DNA from: Vibrio mangrovi
GTDB taxonomy: Bacteria > Pseudomonadota > Gammaproteobacteria > Enterobacterales > Vibrionaceae
Length of the DNA stretch: 64,000 nt
Reading direction: 5' to 3'
NCBI RefSeq assembly: GCF_024346955.1
Contig: NZ_AP024883.1
Location: forward strand, 1-64,000
In this document: positions 57,101 to 63,925 of the stretch, in pieces
Layout of the letters: each line of letters opens with the position of its first letter
How positions within the stretch are numbered: the stretch's first letter is position 1
Position numbers and translations under genes: made by a program
The notes under the pieces: model-generated
Database searches by the model: none
What the model saw: only the letters and a program-made list of their open reading frames with translations
Told to the model about the DNA's origin: nothing

Positions 57101-58167
57101 GTCTCGGTGTTCAGGCTGCGGTCAGTTATGGTGTCGGTTTCTCCGCCCAGTTCCGGATTACCTTCCACCGCGGCTCGCTGTATGTGATTGCTGCGGCGAA
57201 ACTGGTCTGCGGCCCCGGCGCCTCGGGCAAGGTTGCCATTGCGCTGGATGCCCTGAACGTTGACCGCTTTATTCAGTGTTTGCTGGCCGTTCTGAACGAA
57301 TCGGGCTTTAAGCGCATCGAAGCATTTGGTGAACTGGACAACGAAGGGCGGAACGAAGACTTTGAAGAACTCAACCGCCGCCTGACCCTCGCCGTTGCAC
57401 TCGGCCTGACACTGGGTGAAGCACTGCTCCTGCCGGCCAAAGCCCTTGAATTTATCCGCAAGGATGGGTTGCAGGAAGATTATGCGCCGTTGATTGCCAA
57501 GAATATCTTGGATAAGACCAAAGCAAATCGTAATCAGGAGTGGGTTTCGAACCTGCCTCCGGAGACTTTGTGTAATTTGCTGGACTGCCTGAGTAACCAG
57601 AACGAGGCTGGCTGGTTCGAAAATAAAGAAGAGGAGCGGATCCGGCAGAATCAGGAAGTCGACAAAGCTCTGGCTATTGTGCAAATTCTTGAGTGGATTT
57701 TACCCAAAAAAGGTGCCAGTGCAGCCGATGTGGAGAAAAAACGCCAGCAGTTTGAGAAAACAATGATCCGTATCGGCGGGAATTTTGAAAGCGCCCAGCG
57801 CCCGATGATTCAATGGCAACGTTTTACCAAGAGCTGGATGCAATTGGCTCAGTTGATAAACAGTTGCGTGCAGAATGCGAGAGTACAGACTGCAAAAGAA
57901 AATTTTGAGAAATATAGTGACATTTTATGTGGCAACATGAGACGTTATCACTATGAAGCCGAAGATCGCTCTGATGAGCTTGCGCATATTCTTGACGGTG
58001 AAGTCAGTTACCTGACCATTCGGGTCGAAAAAGAAGGCGATAAAGATCAGGTGGTTAAGGATCGGCAAGAGATTACGAAACGAATTGATGAGACCACGGT
58101 AGAGAAAGGCTTCTTCTGGAACAGAACATCCTACAAACCGTGGCAAGAACAGGACTGGACACTATAA
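54133..58167 (+). CDS. putative T6SS effector with N-terminal LysM domain, unknown toxin domain
   Basis: 1344 aa. LysM at about residues 9-58 (IYKIKPDDCLSLLAERFGTSTEALKKLN...GDEILLPG), then a Cys-containing linker (DACSGELCSS). A mainly helical, charged region (about 110-500) follows, then a beta-rich part (about 700-1010) and a C-terminal helical part with two hydrophobic stretches (VAIALDALNVDRFIQCLLAVL; LTLAVALGLTLGEALLLPAKALEFI). I recognise no known catalytic motif and no MIX or PAAR motif. Position after vgrG-DUF4123 and before a membrane-anchored immunity-like gene supports an envelope-acting effector; the two hydrophobic stretches would suit pore formation (inference). Residues from ~502 to the end recur in the truncated copy at 60000-62549. 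Confidence 0.85.
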   Translation: MANTTDTPRIYKIKPDDCLSLLAERFGTSTEALKKLNSDLIDDIDLIYAGDEILLPGEDAETAIDNQPGSRDEIPKPPEKDACSGELCSSKDTPYTDILYVPSHPKTEKKTFYAITDEVKKAIQSEHQLLAESVVEDQTKTIQNLNRLGVLSRFYTSPHEMFLESEDDLNRYRFLFHARKTIRSGAAKKYHNGGENGFIMSLAEQEGIDTKKLLNRYVTLEKLKSYMILSVMATNTVGLSFLLTSQDMKDYFKESIQEAHQLEKAREKLKETLQDHLDDEIKKLDDVAELTAKNKKADDGSAYVYDKKLRYFTSGYEKEIASAVKMIIRERRIWGTEADLALDTHEQATEEVTRFWDREVKLANEFMDKCAAARDAGESEQYVTAGPYSYSNLPMAFTFAMYLNELNKHGYVVKEQCLTMAELEGTSTAHLGPETLEKDYKDWRKNKFFTDNGLPVKITEGKKLVEDLLNELGVNKEALHAKNMDGTRKVTEESMVKSLLSQGSAGQWAYYPCLALVKLVDATLSKWLADLDDLLGLDNGAQDKRMPAPDMFGDLLWLKKLAMARMEALRVLAESRAKKGKDSLRNFYLSGDKIPVSYLLLWEEKEYKPKEKKTGVFRKDTGKADLQVVECVLMSEGTLGWVRGPAWYLPADKEDEQKAKTHIKDITTKVALVSPAADSKTPENIKSVQANAFPTLAETMKAIRTLVKTGSANAFKASMFNGKFLLNPLNLAAEKKSEPPAFWSDSYHWEEGLGPDGKSSQYVVDASAQFMRLSSSAKTNLNLPLSEYNDLMVNTDTTLGGSINLSAELFRAQLTAKAWFPLKDVNADGKDKKHFEGQPLEIRYVARIDGKEQDKIYPGGEMFLKVSATIYGLAAASVSIAGNLCFGPATTKDGSLGVRGKAITVADYNAGEVTQVRAAPEQNLPQSEQSAGKKVADAVRKNSAAEAGITMDAFAGVEVGGELSGEVYWRPPVVDISGSATGDQMMRLGSLGVQAAVSYGVGFSAQFRITFHRGSLYVIAAAKLVCGPGASGKVAIALDALNVDRFIQCLLAVLNESGFKRIEAFGELDNEGRNEDFEELNRRLTLAVALGLTLGEALLLPAKALEFIRKDGLQEDYAPLIAKNILDKTKANRNQEWVSNLPPETLCNLLDCLSNQNEAGWFENKEEERIRQNQEVDKALAIVQILEWILPKKGASAADVEKKRQQFEKTMIRIGGNFESAQRPMIQWQRFTKSWMQLAQLINSCVQNARVQTAKENFEKYSDILCGNMRRYHYEAEDRSDELAHILDGEVSYLTIRVEKEGDKDQVVKDRQEITKRIDETTVEKGFFWNRTSYKPWQEQDWTL

Positions 58168-58392
58168 ATCATGAAGATCAATAAACGACTGATTTACAGA
58201 ACACTTTTTGTACTTATTTGTATCGGAGTCTTAAGCGGTGCTTATTTGATGATGCCTTCCGGCTTTCAGTCCCGGCAGGCGGAAGGACCAGAGGTATTAA
58301 CTGAACTGCTGAAAATGGCGGAAGAAAGTCAGCCATTTAACCCGGATCCATATATTTCCAGCACCTATCGACCCGGAGATCCATTGTATGAG
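55636..58392 (+). repeat. effector/immunity duplication, upstream copy
   Basis: Matches 60000-62777. From about 56100 to 57080 I see essentially no base differences; from ~57490 to 58100 the copies diverge in patches, then agree again across the effector stop and immunity start (CGTGGCAAGAACAGGACTGG and ATCATGAAGATCAATAAACG). Confidence 0.9.
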
Positions 58393-59298
58393 CCGGTGCT
58401 GGCAATCCAGCGTGAGCGCTGGGATATTGCACAAAAACTCCTACAACCTTTGGTAGATCAGGGCAATGCTGATGCGATGTACTGGCTGGCTCATATCTCT
58501 GGTGGCAGCATTTATGCGGGAAAAGAGATCGCAAGACTATTCCAGAAATCAGCAGAACTGGGCAACCCTTACGCTGCGTTGCGTCTGGATGTGAGCAGTG
58601 AAGACTGTAGCCTTTATCTTCGTGGCTATTGTGATCCTAAATGGGGAGAACTCGGGAGAAAAATTCTTCAACAGCGGGCTGAGCAAGGTGATGTAAAAGC
58701 TGAGTATTATTTATTGAAATACGATGAAAACAGTTCGGAAGATGTGCATAAAAAGTTAGAGAAACTAGTGACTGAAAATGCAAAAAATCATTATTATCAA
58801 CCACTGATGAGAATGGTTGTTGATTATAACGATCAATCATACTTGACTTATTTTGAGAAGAGTAAAGAGTTGGACGTTGAAGAAAAAAAAATAATCTCTA
58901 AAATAGTCATGCTGATGGTAAATAATAATTATTCACCAGCCATATTGAATTTTGTTTATTTTAATCAGGATTTGTATAAAGAAAAATATCTTTCAGAAGT
59001 AGCAAGGGCTAGTATAAAAATAAATACAAATCCATTTTTTTGTTCTCATTACTATTTAGAGAAAGAATATAGTACAAGATCTAAAATAATAACTGCTGCG
59101 GCATGTTCAAATATAGTTGATCTTATGAAGGATGATGAGAATGAGGATAGTTTGGGGACCTTTAAATATTTACTCAAAAAAAATAAATTAAGTCCACTTA
59201 CTGAGTCAGAAGACATTCAAGTAAAAAATATAGCAAGTAACATGCTTAGTGAAATGACACCGATGATTTATATCGATGAAATGAATCCAAGACTATAA
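58171..59298 (+). CDS. putative immunity protein, membrane-anchored, Sel1-like repeats
   Basis: 375 aa. N-terminal membrane segment (about 9-27) after a basic start MKINKRLIYR, so the rest should face the periplasm. Two or three Sel1/TPR-like helical repeats (GNADAMYWLAHISGG...; IARLFQKSAELGNPYAALRLD; RAEQGDVKAEYYLLKYDEN). C-terminal half is lysine-rich and AT-rich, ending PMIYIDEMNPRL. Three bases after the effector stop. Sel1-repeat proteins often serve as T6SS immunity proteins; the role here is inferred from position. Confidence 0.8.
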   Translation: MKINKRLIYRTLFVLICIGVLSGAYLMMPSGFQSRQAEGPEVLTELLKMAEESQPFNPDPYISSTYRPGDPLYEPVLAIQRERWDIAQKLLQPLVDQGNADAMYWLAHISGGSIYAGKEIARLFQKSAELGNPYAALRLDVSSEDCSLYLRGYCDPKWGELGRKILQQRAEQGDVKAEYYLLKYDENSSEDVHKKLEKLVTENAKNHYYQPLMRMVVDYNDQSYLTYFEKSKELDVEEKKIISKIVMLMVNNNYSPAILNFVYFNQDLYKEKYLSEVARASIKINTNPFFCSHYYLEKEYSTRSKIITAAACSNIVDLMKDDENEDSLGTFKYLLKKNKLSPLTESEDIQVKNIASNMLSEMTPMIYIDEMNPRL

Positions 59299-59309
59299 TT
59301 TTATGTTAT

Positions 59310-59338
59310 GGGGATCTTGATTATAGATCCCCATTTTT
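59310..59338 (+). terminator. terminator after immunity gene 1
   Basis: GGGGATCT/AGATCCCC stem, then ATTTTTAT. A matching but sequence-changed terminator follows immunity copy 2. Confidence 0.88.
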
Positions 59339-59345
59339 ATATTAA

Positions 59346-59531
59346 TTACATTTCTTCTACTTCTTCTTTCCTCAGGTTTATTTCATCAAACGTAATCAAA
59401 TTATTGAGAAACAGCAGGATCTCGTGTAGTTCATTCTGATCAGTGGTGGGATCGGTATTGGTCACAAGAAAATCAATCAGATAGCCGCGGGCGGTGAGGT
59501 GTAAATCTTGGTTGGGTTTTGACATTGGCAT
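59346..59531 (-). CDS. 61-aa protein of unknown function (LNNLITFDE family), copy 1
   Basis: 61 aa, no membrane segment, rich in charged residues. LHLTARGYLIDFLV, then TDQNELHEILLFLNNLITFDE and an acidic/basic tail LRKEEVEEM. Copy 2 at 63734-63919 has the same length and differs at about 15 positions, mostly conservative, so the frame is under selection. ATG at 59531 with AAGAAGG 7 bases upstream. Convergent to the immunity gene. No known family; could be an added immunity, regulator or antitoxin-like factor (speculation). Confidence 0.72.
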   Translation of the reverse strand: MPMSKPNQDLHLTARGYLIDFLVTNTDPTTDQNELHEILLFLNNLITFDEINLRKEEVEEM

Positions 59532-59538
59532 AGTAGTA

Positions 59539-59646
59539 CCTTCTTGAGTGATTGAATGTCGTTACCACCAACAGGTTCGAATCTTTTGGTGGTGAGCTGA
59601 GAGGTTCGAACTGCCGCACTCAAGAAGACGGCCTGACCGAAGTCAG
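59539..59646 (-). promoter_or_regulatory. structured leader with pseudoknot and ribosome-site-covering stem, copy 1
   Basis: Minus-strand order: C(UUCG)G tetraloop hairpin CTGAC-TTCG-GTCAG (59646-59633), outer arm CTTCTTGAGTG (59627-59617), a TTCGAA (59610-59605), b ACCACCAA (59593-59586), c TTCGAA (59581-59576), d TTGGTGGT (59571-59564), outer arm CACTCAAGAAG (59550-59540). a pairs c and b pairs d, which interlock. The outer stem is 11 bp and perfect, and includes most of the ribosome site AAGAAGG (59545-59539). Copy 2 keeps a-c and b-d with different bases. Confidence 0.65.
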
Positions 59647-59899
59647 CCTCATCAGCCCACCATAATTGACATATGTGAGGCTACATATAGTAAGGCCAGC
59701 ATAGGCTAGCGTCTACATGTCTTGAGTGTGAAGGCAGGGTTCGAATCCCGTCACCAAATTTTTATCGGTGCCAGCACAGAGTAAGCGGTGGCTGATTTGC
59801 TGGCGAGTGGCGGGGCAGCAAAGCACGAGTGATCTGGTGAAATCTCATACTTTTCTAATACTTGGTGAGTGATTATTTTGCGAGTAGTTTCACAGTGTT
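59647..59899. other. non-coding stretch with a tRNA 3'-end-like remnant
   Basis: AGCCTCA/TGAGGCT inverted repeat (near 59645 and 59677). On the plus strand CTTGAGTG, then GGCAGGGTTCGAATCCCGTC and ACCA (to about 59756), which looks like a T-arm and CCA end. No cloverleaf can be drawn upstream and no acceptor stem closes, so it is at most a fragment. Confidence 0.35.
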
Positions 59900-59999
59900 C
59901 TTGATTACCTTTCAATTCATCAAGATTCATATTTGTATTTGGTTATAATCGGATTTTCTCAAATGAGATTGTTCTTGTTATTAATTTGAGATTTTAAAT
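59900..59999 (+). repeat. copy of the vgrG leader fused to the effector remnant
   Basis: TTCATCAAGATTCATATTTG and GGTTATAATCGG (TATAAT at 59944-59949) match 51294-51350 before vgrG. The match stops and effector sequence starts at 60000, where vgrG codon 1 would be expected some 60 bp on. This marks a deletion joint. Confidence 0.7.
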
Positions 60000-62549
60000 C
60001 AGGGCAGTGCCGGTCAGTGGGCATATTATCCGTGTCTGGCACTGGTCAAACTGGTGGATGCGACGCTCTCTAAATGGCTGGCGGATTTAGACGACCTGCT
60101 GGGGCTCGATAACGGCGATCAGGATAAACGGATGCCGGCACCGGATATGTTCGGTGACCTGCTGTGGCTGAAAAAACTGGCGATGGCGCGGATGGAAGCG
60201 CTGAGAGTACTGGCGGAGTCGCGAGCCAAAAAAGGCAAAGATTCACTGAGAAACTTCTATCTGAGCGGCGATAAAATCCCGGTCAGCTATCTGCTGTTGT
60301 GGGAAGAGAAAGAATATAAGCCGAAAGAGAAAAAAACCGGCGTCTTCCGTAAGGATACCGGCAAGGCTGACCTTCAGGTAGTGGAATGTGTGCTGATGTC
60401 AGAAGGCACATTGGGCTGGGTACGCGGCCCGGCCTGGTATCTGCCTGCCGATAAGGAAGATGAGCAGAAAGCAAAAACACATATCAAAGATATTACCACC
60501 AAGGTTGCGCTGGTCAGCCCGGCGGCAGACAGCAAAACGCCGGAGAATATCAAATCGGTGCAGGCCAATGCTTTCCCGACGCTGGCTGAAACGATGAAAG
60601 CGATCCGGACATTAGTCAAGACAGGTTCGGCGAATGCTTTTAAAGCAAGTATGTTTAATGGTAAGTTTCTGCTCAATCCTCTGAATCTGGCAGCGGAGAA
60701 AAAATCGGAGCCACCGGCCTTCTGGTCGGACAGTTATCACTGGGAAGAAGGGTTAGGGCCGGACGGCAAATCCTCTCAGTATGTGGTGGACGCTTCGGCG
60801 CAGTTTATGCGTCTGTCGTCGAGTGCGAAGACGAATCTGAACCTGCCGTTGAGCGAATACAACGACCTGATGGTCAATACGGATACGACGCTGGGTGGTT
60901 CAATCAATCTGAGTGCGGAACTCTTCCGGGCACAACTGACGGCGAAAGCGTGGTTCCCGCTGAAAGACGTCAATGCCGACGGGAAAGACAAAAAACACTT
61001 TGAAGGGCAACCGCTGGAGATTCGTTATGTTGCGCGGATCGATGGTAAGGAGCAGGATAAGATCTATCCGGGCGGCGAGATGTTCCTGAAGGTTTCCGCG
61101 ACGATTTACGGCCTTGCTGCGGCGAGTGTCAGTATTGCCGGGAATCTGTGTTTCGGCCCGGCGACGACCAAAGATGGTTCGCTTGGTGTGCGGGGCAAGG
61201 CGATTACGGTTGCTGATTATAATGCCGGAGAGGTGACTCAGGTGCGGGCTGCACCAGAGCAGAATCTGCCGCAGTCGGAGCAGTCTGCCGGGAAAAAAGT
61301 GGCCGATGCGGTGAGAAAGAATTCAGCCGCAGAAGCAGGTATAACGATGGATGCCTTTGCCGGAGTTGAAGTCGGTGGTGAGCTGAGTGGCGAAGTCTAC
61401 TGGCGCCCGCCGGTGGTTGATATTTCCGGCAGCGCCACCGGGGATGAGATGATGCGGCTGGGCAGTCTCGGTGTTCAGGCTGCGGTCAGTTATGGTGTCG
61501 GTTTCTCCGCTCAGTTCCGCATTACCTTCCACCGTGGCTCGCTGTATGTGATTGCTGCGGCGAAGCTGGTCTGCGGCCCCGGCGCATCAGGCAAAGTCGC
61601 CATCGCGCTGGATGCCCTGAACGTCGACCGCTTTATTCAGTGTTTGCTGGCCGTTCTGAACGAATCGGGCTTTAAACGCATCGAAGCATTCGGTGAACTG
61701 GACAACGAAGGCCGGAACGAAGACTTTGAAGAACTCAACCGCCGCCTGACCCTCGCAGTTGCACTCGGCCTGACTCTGGGTGAAGCACTGCTCCTCCCGG
61801 CCAAAGCCCTTGAATTTATCCGCAAGGATGGGTTGCAGGAAGACTATGCACCGTTGATAGCGGATAGTATTCTGGAATCCTCGGACGATAAGAAAAAGAG
61901 AACTCAGTTGTGGGTTTCTAACCTGCCGCCGGAGACTCTGTGTAATCTGCTGGACTGCCTGAGTAACCAAAACGAAGGTGGCTGGTTCGAAAATAAAGAA
62001 GAAGAGCGGATCCGGCAGAATCAGGAAGTGAATAAAGCGCTGGCAATTGTGCAAATCCTTCAATGGATTTCTCCGAAACCGACGGCGAGTGAAGTGGATA
62101 TTGAGAAAAAGCGCCAGCAGTTTGAAAAAACCCTGATCCGCATGGGCGGTAACTTTGAAAGCGCCCAGCGCCCGATGATTCAGTGGCAGCGTTTTACCAA
62201 GAGCTGGATGCAGTTGGCGGAATTTATCAATCAATTAGCCTTTGGTTATGGGAGAGATCAGGATATAACGAATCTTCAAAAACTTTTTGTTTCTTGTAGT
62301 GAGGTATTATGTGGCAACATGAAACGCTATCACTATGAAGCTGAAGATCGTGCTGATGAGTTTGCGCATATTCTTGATGGTGAAGTCAGTTACCTGACCA
62401 TTCGGGTTGAAAAAGAAGGCGATAAAGATCAGGTGGTTAAGGATCGGCAAGTAATCAAAAAACAAATTGCGGAGACCACGGTAGAGAAAGGCCCCTTCTG
62501 GAACAGAAGAAGTTACGAACCGTGGCAAGAACAGGACTGGACACTATAA
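60000..62549 (+). pseudogene. truncated effector copy (C-terminal ~850 codons)
   Basis: Homology to the 1344-aa effector begins at its codon 502 (QGSAGQWAYYPCLALV) with no start codon there; the frame is closed upstream by TAA at 59982. The first usable start is GTG at 60054, giving 831 aa without LysM or the N-terminal loading region. The body is nearly identical to copy 1, but the C-terminal segment differs in patches (ADSILESSDDKKKRTQLW against AKNILDKTKANRNQEW; FINQLAFGYGRDQDITNLQ against LINSCVQNARVQTAKEN). The frame is fully open, so it is an orphan toxin end that could be expressed or recombine into copy 1. Confidence 0.88.
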
Positions 62550-62777
62550 ATCATGAAGATCAATAAACGACTGATTTACAGAACACTTTTTACATTAGTT
62601 GGCATTGTTATTTTAGGTGTTGGCGGATTTATGGCCTACCTGATGATCCCATCCGGCTTTCAATCCCGGCAGGCAGAAGGGCCAAAAGTACTGACTGAAT
62701 TGCTGAAAATGGCGGAAGAAAGTCAGCCATTTAACCCGGATCCATATATTTCCAGCACCTATCGACCCGGAGATCCA
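60000..62777 (+). repeat. effector/immunity duplication, downstream copy
   Basis: Counterpart of 55636-58392, same order, ending in the immunity N-terminal region (ATTTAACCCGGATCCATATA). The whole module (effector end, immunity, terminator, small ORF, structured leader) repeats with a period of about 4.36 kb. Confidence 0.9.
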
Positions 62778-63688
62778 CTCTATGAGCCATTGCTTTATAT
62801 TCAGAGACACCGTCAGGGCTTGGCAGAAGAGCTATTAAAGCCCTTGGTAGAACAAGGCAATGCTGATGCAATGTACTGGCTGGCTCAAATTACTTACCGG
62901 GACAACTATTATTCCGGAGGTCCTGCGGCTGAGTTATTCCAGAAATCTGCTGAATTGGGGAATCCTTATGCAGCACTACGGTTAGATAGCGATAATTACG
63001 AATGTCGGAGAAGAATGAGTAGTTATTGTGATCAAAAATGGGGTGAATTAGGACGAAAACTCCTACAAGAGCGTGCCGATAAAGGGGATAAAAAAGCAGA
63101 ATACTATCTGCTTCAGTATGATGAAAATAGCTCTGAAGAAGTGCATAAAAAACTAGAGAAACTAGTGACTGAAAATGCAAAAAATCATTACTATCAGCCA
63201 TTAATGAGGTTAGTTTATGATTATACCAGTAGATTCTATTTGCCTTTTTTAGAACAAGATGAACCTCTTTCTGCAGAGAAAAAAAATTAGTAGTTAAGTT
63301 ATCTATGTTAGCTGCAAATAACAATTTTCTCCCATTGGTTAATAATACTATCTACAGTAACTTAGATTTAGTTCCTCGTCCTTATATGTCAAAATTAGTC
63401 AAACACAGTATACATACTTATAGTAATCTCTATATATGTAGAAGTTATTATTCTGATGTAGAAAATAGTGATAGAGATAATGTGATTATGGGAGCTGCAT
63501 GTTCTATTGTTGATGATACACTAGAAGACGATACAAAAAACATGACGATATATGATTATTCTATACGTCATAACCATATTGACCCATTAACAAAAGATGA
63601 GTTGAAGAAAGCGCAGTCAATAGCTAAAGATATTATTGATAATATGACACCTGCCATCTACATAGATGAAATGAATCCAAGGCCATAA
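62553..63688 (+). pseudogene. putative immunity gene copy 2, frameshifted in an A-tract
   Basis: Frame 1 (62553-63290, 245 aa) matches immunity 1 through the membrane anchor and Sel1-like repeats and stops at TAG after GAGAAAAAAAAT. The remainder (to 63688, ending PAIYIDEMNPRP) continues in the -1 frame and matches the C-terminal part of copy 1. The shift lies in A8 at 63279-63286; copy 1 has A9 at the same place. One added A, or -1 slippage on the A-run, restores a ~378-aa product. Sequence error, phase variation or true decay are all possible. Confidence 0.85.
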
Positions 63689-63699
63689 TTTAATTCTAA

Positions 63700-63727
63700 G
63701 GGGATCATTTTTTGATCCCCATTTTTA
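63700..63727 (+). terminator. terminator after immunity gene 2
   Basis: GGGGATCA/TGATCCCC stem, then ATTTTTAT; equivalent to 59310-59338 with a changed closing pair and loop. Confidence 0.88.
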
Positions 63728-63733
63728 TATTAA

Positions 63734-63919
63734 TTATATTTCTTCTGCTTCTTCCTTCCTCAAATTCATTTCATCAAACGTAATCAAATTATTAAGAAAC
63801 AGCAGGATCTCGCGTAGCTCATTTTGATCTGTGCTGGGATCGCTGTTCATGATGAGAAGGTCGAGTAGATAGCCGCGAGCGGTGAGGTGTAAGTTGAAAT
63901 TGGGTTGTGAGTTTGACAT
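63734..63919 (-). CDS. 61-aa protein of unknown function (LNNLITFDE family), copy 2
   Basis: 61 aa: MSNSQPNFNLHLTARGYLLD, ELREILLFLNNLITFDEMNL, RKEEAEEI. ATG at 63919 with GGGAG upstream; a longer frame to 63958 would start inside the leader structure and is not supported. Same place relative to the immunity gene as copy 1. Confidence 0.72.
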   Translation of the reverse strand: MSNSQPNFNLHLTARGYLLDLLIMNSDPSTDQNELREILLFLNNLITFDEMNLRKEEAEEI

Positions 63920-63925
63920 TGGTAA

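Noticed and set aside
56959..57684. Minus-strand 241-codon frame in the effector and its counterparts in the second copy
   Set aside because: Antisense shadow; differs in extent between the two copies as expected of a non-coding frame.
59680..59756. A functional tRNA gene ending in ACCA
   Set aside because: The T-loop and CCA are present, but no seven-base acceptor stem, D-arm or anticodon arm can be paired in the 76 bases upstream.
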